64,000 nt of DNA. Origin: Haloarcula rubripromontorii (GTDB lineage Archaea > Halobacteriota > Halobacteria > Halobacteriales > Haloarculaceae). The position numbers were made by a program, and so were the translations under genes. Positions 16,088 to 25,987 of this stretch are shown here, piece after piece. The stretch lies in NCBI RefSeq assembly GCF_001280425.1, contig NZ_LIUF01000003.1:1-64000 (forward strand), written 5' to 3'. The notes below the pieces were generated by a model, which was given only the letters and a program-made list of their open reading frames with translations, searched no databases and had not been told where the DNA came from. Numbering within the stretch: position 1 is the first letter of the stretch; every line of letters starts with the position of its first letter.

Positions 16088-17647
16088 TTATTCTACTGGC
16101 AGTGAGACGACGAATTCGCTGCCGCCGAGGTCGCTCTCTTCGACCCAGATGTCGCCGCCGTAGCTGTCGACCATCACTGATACGAAATAGAGGCCGAACC
16201 CGGTCCCCGTGGACTCGGTTCCATGCTCTCCTCGCTCGAAGATTGCCTCACGCTCTGCGGGGGGTATTCCGGGGCCGTCGTCAGCGATGCGAAGATGGAC
16301 CATCGAGCCGACGCGTTCCGTCGTCACCTCGATTGTGGTGCCCGGACCGCCGTGCTCGACAGCGTTCGTCAAAATGTTCCCGACGACATCGTCAAGGAGG
16401 TCGTCAGCCACGACCACAGTCTCGTCGTGGATGTCTGTTCTGAGCGTGCAGTCCTCGTCCATCGAAACCGCTTTTTTTGTCGCCCCTTCGACAACCGAAC
16501 CTAGTTCCATCGGCTCTGCCTCGGTTAGCCCCTCATCTGACATCGTACTCAGGACGCTTCGGACCTTCTGTGTGAGGTCGACGATGTCCTGACTCCAGTC
16601 CAGAATCGTTTCGGCGTAGGCCGCCTGTGTCCCGGTAAGTGCGTCTGCCAGCGTTTCTGCACGCGCCTCGATGACCGTCATCCCGTTGAGGATGTCATGC
16701 CTGAGAATACTGTTAAAAAACTCCATTTGCTCTTCGCGGCGCTTGAGATCCGTGATATCCGTCCCCTCGACGATTATTTTCTGCACGGTGCCGTCGACCA
16801 TCACCGGCCGGGCCACGACGGCAGTCGAGATACGCTGGCCGTCTGTGCCGACATGCTCGGCCTCGAACCTGACCATCTCACCCTCACTCGCCCGCTCGAC
16901 AGCGTTCTGACAACGGCACGCGACTCCTTCACTGTGGTTCCACCAGGGCGTTTCCCAGAACGGCTCCCCGAAGACGGCGTCGTCATCGACATCGATGAAT
17001 CCGAGCGCCGTTTCGTTCGCCCTGATAAGATTTCCGTCAGCGTTGAGAATTCCGATGAACGTCTCCGGTGAATTGAACGTCGCTTCCAACAACCGCTGGC
17101 TCTGCTCGCGTGTATCGACAGCGAGTTCACGCTCGATCTCCGCTTCGACCCACTGTGTGAGATGTTCGAACAGCGTCTGCTGCCAGTCCGAGAACTCCGA
17201 AATCGACTCGGTGTCGTTGACGAAACACAGCGTTCCGTACTCCGCTCCGTCTGCTCGAAGCGTCGCGCCGACGTAGGCCTCTAGTCCGAACCGCTCGTAG
17301 GCAGGGTCAGTCGCCATTGCCTCACTCGCGTTGGTGACGACGTAAATCCCGGATTCGTTGAGGGCGTGTCTACAGTACGTCTCGGAAAGTGGCGTCTCGT
17401 CTCCCGCCGTAATCGTCGATTGCAGCCCGCTACTGGCGACTATTTTGTGTTCATCGCCGGAGACGACTGTAACGTGGCCGTTGGGAAACCCCAGATGTTC
17501 TCGACCGACCTCCAAGACTGGCTCGACGCGCTCCCGAAACGTGGTTCCGCTGGCCGCCATCGCCGCAGTGAGGTCTTGCATAGCCGCAAGATAGCGATCC
17601 TGTTCTTCCGGGTCGCTACCCTCGGCACCGTCCAGCGGATCATTCAT
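16088..17647 (-). CDS. Sensor histidine kinase with GAF and PAS domains
   Basis: This 519-residue soluble kinase has an N-terminal GAF-like domain (about 25-180, with LSETYCRHALNESG and GATLRADGAEYGTLCF). A PAS domain (about 185-310) contains the segment WWNHSEGVACRCQNAVERA. A HisKA-type dimerisation helix has the phospho-acceptor His in LRHDILNGMTV, and the HATPase domain shows N, G1 (DDGPGI) and G2 (GTGFGLYF) boxes. There is no membrane helix, so it senses an internal signal. It lies about 100 bases downstream of the RR-kinase hybrid gene on the same strand. Its HDILNGM acceptor region and C-terminal half closely resemble the hybrid at 17744-18823, suggesting duplication and possibly shared partners. 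Confidence 0.85.
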   Translation of the reverse strand: MNDPLDGAEGSDPEEQDRYLAAMQDLTAAMAASGTTFRERVEPVLEVGREHLGFPNGHVTVVSGDEHKIVASSGLQSTITAGDETPLSETYCRHALNESGIYVVTNASEAMATDPAYERFGLEAYVGATLRADGAEYGTLCFVNDTESISEFSDWQQTLFEHLTQWVEAEIERELAVDTREQSQRLLEATFNSPETFIGILNADGNLIRANETALGFIDVDDDAVFGEPFWETPWWNHSEGVACRCQNAVERASEGEMVRFEAEHVGTDGQRISTAVVARPVMVDGTVQKIIVEGTDITDLKRREEQMEFFNSILRHDILNGMTVIEARAETLADALTGTQAAYAETILDWSQDIVDLTQKVRSVLSTMSDEGLTEAEPMELGSVVEGATKKAVSMDEDCTLRTDIHDETVVVADDLLDDVVGNILTNAVEHGGPGTTIEVTTERVGSMVHLRIADDGPGIPPAEREAIFERGEHGTESTGTGFGLYFVSVMVDSYGGDIWVEESDLGGSEFVVSLPVE

Positions 17648-17743
17648 AATCGGTGACTCGACCGCCCCGGAATTGAAGATTCGGACCCGTTTCTCAGAAG
17701 CTGAAATGCGGCTGACCGGTAACAGTGTGGCAATCGATTACCG

Positions 17744-18823
17744 TTACGGAGTCGCGTGTGGGAGTTCAATATAAAACGCTGCGCCGCCGAGGTCGCTGTC
17801 CTCGACCCAGACATCGCCACCGTAGCTCCGGACCATCGTGTCCACGAAGTAGAGCCCGAAGCCGGTGCCGCCGGACTCGGAGCCCTTTTCGCCGCGCTCG
17901 AAGATACGCCGGGCCTCGCTGCTCGGAATGCCGTCCCCGTCGTCGGCGAGACAGACTGTGACAACCCCATCCTCGACCGTCGTCGTCACATCGATGGTCA
18001 CATCCGCACCACTGTGTTCGACTGCGTTGAGAAAGAGGTTCGCGAACACGTCGTCGAGCAGTTCGTCGGCGACGACGGTGACGGCCTCCGATTCGACGGT
18101 GACAGTACAGGCGTCACCGACCGACCGGGCGCGCTCCGCTGCGGCCGTGAGGACGGCCTGTAGCTCCCGGTGTTCGTGGCCTCGCCCGTCCTCGTCGGTG
18201 ACCGTCTCCAGCACTGACCGGACCTTCTCCGTGAGGTCGATCAGGTCGTCGCTCCACCGGACGATGGTCGACGCGTACTCGCGTTCCTGGCTGTCGAGCG
18301 TGTCCTCGAGGAGTTCGCCCCGTGCCCGAATCACGTTCATCCCGTTGAGAATGTCGTGTTGCAGGATACTGTTGAAGAAGTCCATCTGGTCGGTCTGGCG
18401 CTGAATTGCACGCTGCTGGCGACTCCTGACGACTGCGTACCGGAGTGCCCTCACGAGTCGGTCACCGTCCAGATCCGCTTTCGGCAGGTAGTCCTGTGCG
18501 CCGCGGTTGATAGCCTCGATGGCCATCTCCTGGTCTTGCATCCCCGTGAGCACGATAATCGGCGCGGCATCGACCATCTCGGTCGCCCGGTCGAGCGTCG
18601 AAAGCCCCGTCGACTCCGGCAGGCCGAGGTCGAGCAACACCACGTCGTAGGTCGCCCCGGGGCGGTCGGCGACCGGGGCCAGCGACTCGACGTGGGAGAT
18701 GGTCACGTCGTCGACGAAGTGCCCCACGGCCGGCGAGTTCAGGTGGTGCTCGACGAGGCGGGCGTCCCCCGGATTGTCTTCGACGAGGAGTACATTGAGG
18801 TGTATCGGCTCAGTCATCGTCAT
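17744..18823 (-). CDS. Response regulator-histidine kinase hybrid
   Basis: This 359-residue protein has a receiver domain first (residues about 8-125, phospho-acceptor Asp in [11 protein letters not shown], Thr in VLTG, Lys in LPKAD). A histidine kinase core follows with the acceptor His in [15 protein letters not shown] and an ATPase domain with [16 protein letters not shown] and [10 protein letters not shown]. The order receiver-then-kinase makes it a kinase whose activity may be set by upstream phosphorylation. It starts inside the last four bases of the preceding single-domain response regulator gene (ATGA overlap), so translation is coupled. A phosphorelay from the kinase at 19259 through these proteins is inferred. 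Confidence 0.88.
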   Translation of the reverse strand: MTMTEPIHLNVLLVEDNPGDARLVEHHLNSPAVGHFVDDVTISHVESLAPVADRPGATYDVVLLDLGLPESTGLSTLDRATEMVDAAPIIVLTGMQDQEMAIEAINRGAQDYLPKADLDGDRLVRALRYAVVRSRQQRAIQRQTDQMDFFNSILQHDILNGMNVIRARGELLEDTLDSQEREYASTIVRWSDDLIDLTEKVRSVLETVTDEDGRGHEHRELQAVLTAAAERARSVGDACTVTVESEAVTVVADELLDDVFANLFLNAVEHSGADVTIDVTTTVEDGVVTVCLADDGDGIPSSEARRIFERGEKGSESGGTGFGLYFVDTMVRSYGGDVWVEDSDLGGAAFYIELPHATP

Positions 18824-19266
18824 TTCGGTGGCCGCTTGACGACCGTGAGGAAGAACTCCTCGACACTGCTCACGATGTCGACGAAGCCGTCGAAGTCGAC
18901 TGGCTTCGTCAGATAGGCGTTTGCGTGGAGGTCGTACGATTCGATGATGTCTTCCTCTGCCTCGGAACTGGTCAACACGACGACCGGAATCCGCCGAAGC
19001 GACTCGTCGTCTTTCATCTCTTTAAGGACTTCCTGTCCGCCCTTGCGGGGCATATTGAGGTCGAGCAACAGCAGGTCCGGGCGGCGTGCGTCCGCGTACT
19101 CGCCCTCCTGCCGAAGGAACTGCAGCGCCTCGACGCCGTCGTTGACCACGTGGAGGTTGTTCAGCACCTTCCCCTTCTCCAGGGCCTTCTCGGTCAGTTT
19201 GACGTCCCCGGGGTTGTCCTCGGCCAGCAGAATCTCGACCGGCCGTCCCTCGCTGGACTCAGTCAT
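18820..19266 (-). CDS. Single-domain response regulator (Rcp1-like)
   Basis: This 148-residue stand-alone receiver has the acidic pocket [11 protein letters not shown], the acceptor Asp in [12 protein letters not shown], the conserved Thr/Ser in [11 protein letters not shown] and Lys in LTKPVD. The loop of about 20 residues with Arg-Arg-Pro-Asp is the form seen in phytochrome-linked Rcp1 regulators. It lacks an output domain, so it probably acts as a phosphate carrier or by protein contact. It overlaps the upstream kinase gene by eight bases and the downstream hybrid by four, forming a tightly coupled operon. Confidence 0.9.
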   Translation of the reverse strand: MTESSEGRPVEILLAEDNPGDVKLTEKALEKGKVLNNLHVVNDGVEALQFLRQEGEYADARRPDLLLLDLNMPRKGGQEVLKEMKDDESLRRIPVVVLTSSEAEEDIIESYDLHANAYLTKPVDFDGFVDIVSSVEEFFLTVVKRPPK

Positions 19267-21190
19267 CGCCGCGCACCTCCGTCACCGCCGGCAACGTGAA
19301 CTTGAAGGTCGCCCCGTCCTCGGACGGTTCGACCCAGATGCGCCCGTCGTGGCGCAGGACGATTCGCTGGCAGACGGCCAGCCCGATGCCGGTTCCTTCC
19401 GTGTCGTGGGCTCCAGTGCGGTGGAAGATGTCGAACACATCCTCGCGGTCCCCGTCCGGAATCCCCGGCCCGTTGTCCGAGACGGTGAACACGACCTCGT
19501 CGTCCTCTCTGTCTGCGCTGACCTCGATACGCGGCTCGATGCCGGCTTCCACGGCGTATTCGATAGCGTTTTCCAGCAGATTCTGAAATACCTGCCCGAC
19601 CTGATTCGGATCGGCTTCGACGGGTGGCAGTGACTCAACTGTGATGCTGGCGTCTACCTCTTCTATTCGCATCTGTAAGGCGTCCAGCGTCCGGTCGATC
19701 ACCGCCTCCGGGTCCGTCTCCTCGAACTCGCTTGAGGTCGTCTCGACCCGCGAGTACCGGAGCAGGGCATTGACCATCTCCTGCATTCGGCGAGCCCCGT
19801 CGATGGCAAAGGCCATGTACTCGGCGGCCTCGTCATCAAGGTCGTCGCCGTATTCACTGTCCAGCAGGTCGACGTAGCTCGATACCATCCGGAGCGGCTC
19901 TTGCAGGTCGTGTGAGGCGATGTAGGCGAACTGCTGGAGCGCCTCGTTCGACCGTTCGAGTTCCGTCTGCTTCGATTTGAGTCGCGTCTCCCGCTCGACC
20001 CGGTCAAGCGCTGCGGCCGCCGTGCCCGCGAGAATTTCCAGCAGGAACCGCTCGTCGGTGTCGAACGACGACACTGTGTCGGACCCGATACACAGTAGCC
20101 CCTGGTCGTCGAGCGGGAGACACAGGAGCGTCCGCATCGGCATGTCCGGTGCCGAGGGGTTCGACAGCGCCTGGTAGTCCTCGATGACGGTCGGCTCGCC
20201 CGCGTGGAAGATGTCGTTCTCGTCGCTCTCGGGCCCCATCTCCGGGAGGTCGGCGGGCCTTTCCACCCCGGCGAAGTCGGTCGCGGCCCCCGTCGCGCCG
20301 ATGGGGGAGAGCGTGTCGTCGCCGTCGTCGTAGGACCACATCGCGGCGAGTGGCTGGTCGACGATGCGCTGTGCGATGTGGACGACCGTGTCCGCGGCCG
20401 CGGTCTCCGTACGGCTGTACAGTAGCTCGTTGGTCGCCTCGCTGAGCGCCTCGACGCGTTCCTCGTGGCGCTTGAGCGCGGTGATGTCGCGGGCGACGCT
20501 GACCACCTGCGTTAGTTCTCCGTCGTCGTCGAACACCGGCCGATACCACGTCTCGAAGACGAGGTCATCCACTTTCTGTGTCACGCGGACCTCGTCGCCG
20601 TCCAGCGCTTGCTCGACGGCGGCGACGATGTCCGGATACTGGCCATACGCCTCGAACACGGAGACGCCTTCGAGTTCCCCGGGTTCTAACCCGAGTTCGT
20701 CTAACCCTCTCCCGGCCGAGTAGGTAAAGACGCCGTCAGGGTCGAGCGTGAACACGACAACCGGGAGGTTCTCGACCAACGTCTGGAGTTGCTTGCTCCG
20801 CTCAGTGTGTTTGCGTTCCTGTCGCCGGATTTCGGTCACGTCGTGAATGAACGCCACAACGCGGGTTACGTCGTCGATGACGGCGCGCTCGAGCGACACT
20901 TCGACTCGCCGGCTCTTCCCATCCGGACCCTCTGTCGTCCATTCGACCTGTGCCGACCCCGATGTGGCTGCCTCTGCAATCAGGGCGTTTGCGTCCGCCG
21001 TCGAGAACCCCGACGGGCTGAACTCGCCGACGTGCATCCCGACGACATCCGCCGGGGGACACCCGAGCAACGCGCCCGCTGCCTCGTTAGCCCTGACAAC
21101 AGTCCCAGTGTCGGCGTCGTGGATCATAATCGGGTCCGGATTCGCCTCGAAAACATCGCGGAAAAGAGCAGTGTCCTCCGTGGAAGCCAT
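19259..21190 (-). CDS. PAS-PAS-GAF sensor histidine kinase
   Basis: This 643-residue soluble kinase has PAS 1 (about 5-125, with the PAS start [16 protein letters not shown]) and PAS 2 (about 135-250, [18 protein letters not shown]). A GAF domain (about 265-415) ends in [25 protein letters not shown]. HisKA has the acceptor His in [12 protein letters not shown], and HATPase has [19 protein letters not shown] and GTGIGLAVC. The acceptor form is the bacteriophytochrome-like HDLQEPL type. The gene begins the three-gene coupled unit with the Rcp1-like regulator and the hybrid. No membrane helix is visible. The ligand is unknown; PAS/GAF domains could bind a cofactor, but I see no chromophore Cys motif. 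Confidence 0.88.
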   Translation of the reverse strand: MASTEDTALFRDVFEANPDPIMIHDADTGTVVRANEAAGALLGCPPADVVGMHVGEFSPSGFSTADANALIAEAATSGSAQVEWTTEGPDGKSRRVEVSLERAVIDDVTRVVAFIHDVTEIRRQERKHTERSKQLQTLVENLPVVVFTLDPDGVFTYSAGRGLDELGLEPGELEGVSVFEAYGQYPDIVAAVEQALDGDEVRVTQKVDDLVFETWYRPVFDDDGELTQVVSVARDITALKRHEERVEALSEATNELLYSRTETAAADTVVHIAQRIVDQPLAAMWSYDDGDDTLSPIGATGAATDFAGVERPADLPEMGPESDENDIFHAGEPTVIEDYQALSNPSAPDMPMRTLLCLPLDDQGLLCIGSDTVSSFDTDERFLLEILAGTAAAALDRVERETRLKSKQTELERSNEALQQFAYIASHDLQEPLRMVSSYVDLLDSEYGDDLDDEAAEYMAFAIDGARRMQEMVNALLRYSRVETTSSEFEETDPEAVIDRTLDALQMRIEEVDASITVESLPPVEADPNQVGQVFQNLLENAIEYAVEAGIEPRIEVSADREDDEVVFTVSDNGPGIPDGDREDVFDIFHRTGAHDTEGTGIGLAVCQRIVLRHDGRIWVEPSEDGATFKFTLPAVTEVRGDD

Positions 21191-21250
21191 ACACAGATTC
21201 GGCTGGCGGAATACAAGACTGTATTCCCGCCGTTCTCAGGTGTGAGAACG

Positions 21251-22297
21251 CTACCAGGTGCCGTGGAAGGTGTCGAACTCCAGCGAGTCGAGCGGCTTCT
21301 CGCCGATAGCGATTTCGTATTCGCCGGGGGTGAGCATCGGCTTCTTGAACTGCGGGCCGTCGTCGGTCGTGATACGCGGACAGCCGGTGTTGACGTAGGC
21401 GTCCATCCCGAAGTTCGTCAGCCGGTCCGGTGTCACCTCATCCATGGTGATGAGGTAGGCGTTCTCGTTGTTCTCGACGATCTCCTGGGCCTTGTCCCAG
21501 CGGCCCTGTCCGATCTTCGTACAGAAGATGACGCCCCAGGACTCGGCGTCCATCGCGCGGTGGACCGCGCCGTATCGCTGCTTCATGAACTTCTCCGTGT
21601 CCGCGACGGTAACGACGTTGTTGACCGGGTCCGCGATGACGACGTGTTTCTCGGGGTGTTCCATCGCCAGCCCGAGCGGGTGGAACTTCCCGCCACCGAC
21701 GTACAGCATCTGGTCGGCGTCCACGTCGGCGCTGGCGTAGTTACAGCCCAGCACCTGCCCCTCGTGGGTCAGCCGCTCGTCGCCGCGGCGCGTGTGGACG
21801 GTGTAACCCCGGTCTTCGAGCCACTCGCGCATCTCGTCGAACTTGTTCATGTGCTGGGCCGTCGTCACAAGCCCCACGTCGGGGTCTTCTTCGGGGTCCG
21901 CGAGCTGTTCCTCGCGGGCCTGCTTCATGATGGGGAAGACGTCGACGTTGGAGAACAGCGGCACGTAGATAATCTTGTCAGACTCCTTCATCGGCGAGTG
22001 ACCGAAGTGGACGAACACGTCAGTCCGGCGCATCATGTAGGTGTCCAGGTCACAGGCCCCGTAGCAGGGCTGGCCCGAGAGCAGTACCGTCACATCGTCG
22101 GGGAGATTCTCGCGGAGGTCGTCGGCCACGGCCGGACCGCGGCGCTTCAGTCCCTCAGGGAACTGCAGGCCAACCTTCTCTGCGTCGCGCTCCTCGACAG
22201 CTTCGATGATTCGGTCGAGCTCGTAATCCCACTCGCGGTCGTGTTTGAGCGACAGTCCGGTGTTCCGGAGGTCGCCGTCAGTCCGCTCTTGACTCAT
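21251..22297 (-). CDS. dph2: 2-(3-amino-3-carboxypropyl)histidine synthase (diphthamide biosynthesis)
   Basis: This 348-residue archaeal Dph2 makes the first intermediate of diphthamide on elongation factor 2, using an unusual [4Fe-4S] radical SAM reaction. The three cluster cysteines are visible in their usual contexts: YGACDLDTY (N-terminal third), VLGCNYASAD (middle) and NTGCPRITTD (C-terminal third). The N-terminal QFPEGLKRRGP segment is also typical. Length matches archaeal Dph2. It lies between signalling genes on the same strand with about 55 bases on each side, without an obvious functional link. Confidence 0.92.
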   Translation of the reverse strand: MSQERTDGDLRNTGLSLKHDREWDYELDRIIEAVEERDAEKVGLQFPEGLKRRGPAVADDLRENLPDDVTVLLSGQPCYGACDLDTYMMRRTDVFVHFGHSPMKESDKIIYVPLFSNVDVFPIMKQAREEQLADPEEDPDVGLVTTAQHMNKFDEMREWLEDRGYTVHTRRGDERLTHEGQVLGCNYASADVDADQMLYVGGGKFHPLGLAMEHPEKHVVIADPVNNVVTVADTEKFMKQRYGAVHRAMDAESWGVIFCTKIGQGRWDKAQEIVENNENAYLITMDEVTPDRLTNFGMDAYVNTGCPRITTDDGPQFKKPMLTPGEYEIAIGEKPLDSLEFDTFHGTW

Positions 22298-22352
22298 TGA
22301 AACCCTGTACCCGTTCGAGCGTGATAACCCCCGTGTTTCGATGAGCGGGCAG

Positions 22353-23669
22353 TTACTTCATAATCTCGGCGAGTCGGCGCTCGACGCGCTCGACGTTCTC
22401 CTCTAAGTCTCGGGCCATCTGGTGTTGGGTTTCGTTTTCGTCAGCCAGCTCGTCGATGGACTCAGACACTTCGGCGGCACGCTGTGCGATTTCGTCTATC
22501 ATGCTGGCGATTTCCTCCGCGCTCGCGGCCTGGTCGTCCGTCGCCGCCGCAACCTCGCCGATGCCCTGTTCGGTCTCCGACGCGGCGTCGAGAATGGCCT
22601 CCTGATTGTCCAGCACCGTCTCAAGGTCAGTGAGCGCCTGCTGGATCGCGTCTGTCGTTTTCTCGACGTTTTCCGCGGTGTCGTCGGCCATTTCACGGAC
22701 CTCCCCCACGATACGCTCGACCTCGTCGGCGTGCTGTTTGGACTCGTCGGCCAGTTCCTTGATTTCGTCGGCGACGACCGCGAACCCGTCGCTGTCGCTG
22801 TTGCTCCGCGCGGCTTCGATGTTGGCGTTTAGTGCCAGCATGTTCGTCTGGTCCGCGATGTCGTTGATGACCTCGACGAACTCGTCGATCTCCTCGATGT
22901 GGCCCCGAAGCTCCGCCGAGTCCGACGCGACCTGTTCGGCGGACTCGGTCGCATCCTCGACGCGTTCGATGGTTTCCTCGGCTGTTTCGACGGATTCTTC
23001 GGCGAGTTCCCTGGCCTCACCGCTCTGGCTGCTCACTTCCTCGGCGCTGGAGGCGATTTCCTCGACGGTGGCGCTGAACCCGGAGACCTCGGACTGGACC
23101 TCGTCGAGGTTGTAAGACTGCTCTCCGGCCATCTCTTTGATCTCGTCGGACTGCTCGGTAACGGCCGCGGCAGAATCGCTGATTTCGCCGACCGCCGTCT
23201 CGACGTCTGTCGCCATCTGTGACTGGAGGTTCTGGAGCGCCTCGCGCTGTTCGACGATGTCACTGAAATCGATCAGTAGCTCCAGCGCTCCGATAGCTTC
23301 CCCGCCGGGACCCATGAGCGGGACAGCCACCGCCCGCGCGTGGGCCATCGTCCCGTCAGGTCGCTCGGCTGAGCGGAACTCGTCCTCGCGGACCGGCTCC
23401 CCTGTCCTGATGACCTCCTGAGCGAGTGTCTCGTCTTGACCTTCTGTGCCAAACACATCGTAGGCGTTCATCCCGACCGCCTCGCTCGCCGGAAGCCCGA
23501 GCATGCCTGCGACCGTCTCGTTCCAGTGCGTAATGTCGCCGTCGGCGTCGACCACGAACGCTGCCTCCGGTAAATCCTCGATAAGCGACTCGAACGCCTG
23601 GAGCCAGAACTCCCCGCTGTTGTCCATAGACTCTGGTACTAGACCGTTTCCAGGTGCAGTTTCTGCCAT
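22353..23669 (-). CDS. Soluble PAS-domain chemoreceptor (methyl-accepting transducer)
   Basis: This 438-residue cytoplasmic transducer has a PAS domain (about 20-145: FVVDADGDITHWNETVAGMLG, with YDVFGTEGQ) followed by a complete chemoreceptor signalling hairpin. The kinase-control tip is present ([20 protein letters not shown], then SDGFAVVADEIKELA), flanked by methylation-type heptads rich in Glu/Gln/Ser. There are no membrane helices or HAMP domain, so it reports an internal cue such as redox or energy state to CheA/CheW. The ATG ending at 23627 is an alternative start. It is transcribed in the same direction as dph2 but is probably an independent unit. Confidence 0.9.
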   Translation of the reverse strand: MAETAPGNGLVPESMDNSGEFWLQAFESLIEDLPEAAFVVDADGDITHWNETVAGMLGLPASEAVGMNAYDVFGTEGQDETLAQEVIRTGEPVREDEFRSAERPDGTMAHARAVAVPLMGPGGEAIGALELLIDFSDIVEQREALQNLQSQMATDVETAVGEISDSAAAVTEQSDEIKEMAGEQSYNLDEVQSEVSGFSATVEEIASSAEEVSSQSGEARELAEESVETAEETIERVEDATESAEQVASDSAELRGHIEEIDEFVEVINDIADQTNMLALNANIEAARSNSDSDGFAVVADEIKELADESKQHADEVERIVGEVREMADDTAENVEKTTDAIQQALTDLETVLDNQEAILDAASETEQGIGEVAAATDDQAASAEEIASMIDEIAQRAAEVSESIDELADENETQHQMARDLEENVERVERRLAEIMK

Positions 23670-23839
23670 TGTAAGACCTATCTCAGAAACTGATATACCG
23701 TTTTCGACCGATTATGCGAGTTGATAACTGGGTTGAGCCGGCTTTCCCGCGAGTGAAGCTACAGCCCGACCAGTAGAGCGATGGTCCGGACTTGAACAAC
23801 CCGGTTTCGGCAGGCCTATACCGTCCGAGCCCATACAGT

Positions 23840-24244
23840 ATGGCGATGAGCATCGAGACCGATACCGCCGCTGATATCGACGGTGACCACGTCGAGGCGC
23901 TCGCTACAGAGTTCGGCGAAGCAATCGCCGAGCTACCGGTGTACCAGCGATTCAAGGAGACGAAAGACGCCGTCGAGAACCACGACGAGGCACAGGCGGC
24001 TATCAAGGAATTCGAGCAGATCCGCGAGGAGTTCATGCTCGCCCGTCAGACCGGGAACGCTTCGCAGGAAGACCTCCGGAAGGTCCAGCAAAAGCAGGAG
24101 GAACTCCACGACATCCCGGTGATGAGCGACTATCTGGAGGCCCAGAACGAACTCGAACTGCGCCTGCAGGAGCTCAACGAAATCGTCTCCGAGGAACTGG
24201 CTGTGGACTTCGGGCAGAAAGCTGGCGGTTGCTGCGAGGACTGA
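23840..24244 (+). CDS. YlbF/YmcA-family protein with C-terminal Cys-Cys
   Basis: This 134-residue all-helical protein of the YlbF/YmcA (formerly DUF964) family has IDGDHVEALATEFGEAIAELPVYQRFKE, then a long amphipathic helix pair and a Gly-Gly-Cys-Cys-Glu-Asp tail. In Bacillus the family forms an Fe-S-containing complex that modulates RNA processing. The paired cysteines here could serve as cluster ligands. I choose the ATG at 23840; another ATG two codons later is possible, and the frame upstream is unlikely to be translated. The archaeal partner and target are unknown. Confidence 0.75.
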   Translation: MAMSIETDTAADIDGDHVEALATEFGEAIAELPVYQRFKETKDAVENHDEAQAAIKEFEQIREEFMLARQTGNASQEDLRKVQQKQEELHDIPVMSDYLEAQNELELRLQELNEIVSEELAVDFGQKAGGCCED

Positions 24245-24351
24245 ACACCGGTATTTTTCGCGGTCCCGTTTTCGTTGACCCTGAGGCGGGCGGTCAGGAG
24301 CGGTGAGACCGCCGAAAACTGTGCCGGTCAGCGGTCCACCTGACTGAACGG

Positions 24352-24801
24352 TTACTCCTCGACTTCAGTTTTCACTACGACCGCCGGCCGTTCGCTCAGC
24401 CTGAGCACTTTGTCCGTGATGCTGCCGAGAAGGCTCCGGTACTCCGCCGGCCGCCGCTTCGTCCCGAGTACGAGCAGATCGACGTCCGCCTCGTCGGCAG
24501 TTTCGATGATGGTCTCGGCCGGCCGTCCGTGTTTCAGGGCCGTCGTTGCGTCGACGCCGGCCGACTCCGCATCGGCCTGTATTCGGGCCAGCGTCTCCTG
24601 CCCCGTTTCCTCGAGTCCGTGTTCCGGCCCCTCCGACTCGTCGACGTATTCGTCGCCACTGTAGGCCGTGTACACGTCTTCGTCGACGACATACAGCACG
24701 TGGAGGTCCGCATCGTGTTCCGCTGCGAGGGCAATCGCGTGGGATTCGGCATTGGTCGACGCTGCTGTCCCATCCGATGCGAGGAGGATGTGATCGTACA
24801 T
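24352..24801 (-). CDS. Universal stress protein (UspA family)
   Basis: This is a 149-residue UspA-fold protein. It has the first strand and nucleotide loop MYDHILLASDGTAASTNAE and a central HADL-type strand (DLHVLYVVDEDVY). The C-terminal ATP-binding G-x2-G-x9-G-S/T pattern appears in LGTKRRPAEYRSLLGSITDKVL. I start at the ATG ending at 24801; one three codons upstream also exists. Haloarchaea carry many such proteins; its stress signal cannot be deduced. The convergent neighbour is the YlbF gene. Confidence 0.88.
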   Translation of the reverse strand: MYDHILLASDGTAASTNAESHAIALAAEHDADLHVLYVVDEDVYTAYSGDEYVDESEGPEHGLEETGQETLARIQADAESAGVDATTALKHGRPAETIIETADEADVDLLVLGTKRRPAEYRSLLGSITDKVLRLSERPAVVVKTEVEE

Positions 24802-24982
24802 ACAGGTCATATTTCTCTCAGGCGGGAAATAAACTGAGGGCTCCGTTCTCAGACAGCGGGAGACACCACGACCACCGTAGAACTGGGTCCGGATAGCCGG
24901 CCGAAGCATCCGTACAGCACCCAGCGACCCACGGCACGGCGTCTTCGAAACACCTTAGCGACCGGGCGTGGCATCTCCCGGC

Positions 24983-25816
24983 ATGACAGTCGAATCTGAT
25001 TGGGACGACTGGCTCCCGCGTGCGGTGGAGTCGGCGACGCCTGACGGGCTGGCAATCTGGTATCTTGGCTGTAACGGCTTCATCGTGAAATCCAGCGGGG
25101 GGACGACCATCTTCATCGACCCGTACCTCGGTACGGGCGACCCGCCGCGAACCGTCCGGATGGTTCCAGTGCCGTTCAACCCTGCGGACATCACCGAGTG
25201 TGACGCGATTTTGGGCACCCACGAACACACCGACCACGTTCACGGGCCGTCCCAGGCCCCGATTCTCGCCGGGACGGGCGCGGACTACTATACGACTGAC
25301 AGCGGTCACGATGTCATCCGGGAGGAGGCATGGCTGGAGAACTACAGTGTTACCGACGACCAACTCCACGAGGTCACGGAGGGCGACACGCTCGATATCG
25401 GTGACGTGAGCGTCCACGTCGAACCGGCCAACGATCCCGACGCCGAGCATCCGGTTTCGTACGTGTTCGAACATGACGCCGGGACCTTCTTCCACGGCGG
25501 CGACGCCCGTCCCGGCGAGTTCGAAGCCGTCGGCGAGCGCTACGATATCGATGTCGGCGTCCTCGCGTTCGGAACGGTCGGGATGATCGACGACAAGGAG
25601 ACCGGCGAACCCACCCGAACACAGTGGTACAACGACGAGAACATGATTATCGAAGCCGCGAACGAACTCCAGCTTGACACCCTTGTCCCGACCCACTGGG
25701 ATATGTGGAAGGGGATGACCACGGAGCCGACCGTCTTGCACAACCACGCCAGCAGTTTCGACTATCCGTCGACGCTTTCAATCGTTGAAATCGGCGACCG
25801 GTACAATCTCGACTGA
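24983..25816 (+). CDS. Metallo-beta-lactamase-fold hydrolase (UlaG-like)
   Basis: This 277-residue MBL-fold protein has the metal motif THEHTDH (H80, H82, D84, H85), a downstream His in FFHGGDARPGEF and a late His in VPTHWDMW. The sequence order and the opening WYLGCNGFIVKSSGGTTIFIDPY resemble L-ascorbate-6-phosphate lactonase (UlaG) and related RomA-like hydrolases. The start is the ATG at 24983, just after GCATCTCCCGGC; an in-frame codon at 24968 exists. The substrate is unknown, and UlaG function in ascorbate use is not implied. Confidence 0.82.
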   Translation: MTVESDWDDWLPRAVESATPDGLAIWYLGCNGFIVKSSGGTTIFIDPYLGTGDPPRTVRMVPVPFNPADITECDAILGTHEHTDHVHGPSQAPILAGTGADYYTTDSGHDVIREEAWLENYSVTDDQLHEVTEGDTLDIGDVSVHVEPANDPDAEHPVSYVFEHDAGTFFHGGDARPGEFEAVGERYDIDVGVLAFGTVGMIDDKETGEPTRTQWYNDENMIIEAANELQLDTLVPTHWDMWKGMTTEPTVLHNHASSFDYPSTLSIVEIGDRYNLD

Positions 25817-25987
25817 AAGCGGCCTGCCAGCAGTACACGGACAGCCTGCCTGGAGTTCCGGAATCACGCCCTCTTCGTGTTACTGAGAATACGTGTATAG
25901 ATTATATTAACTAATGTCGTATAGAAAAAAGGCGTAAATGTTGGTCAGGTACGTACCTTTAATACTATTGCTGAGACCATACAGACC

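Noticed and set aside
20789-22300. 503-codon plus-strand frame
   Set aside because: It is antisense to the PAS-PAS-GAF kinase and dph2, which have clear family motifs. The frame has no domain and arises from the high G+C codon pattern.
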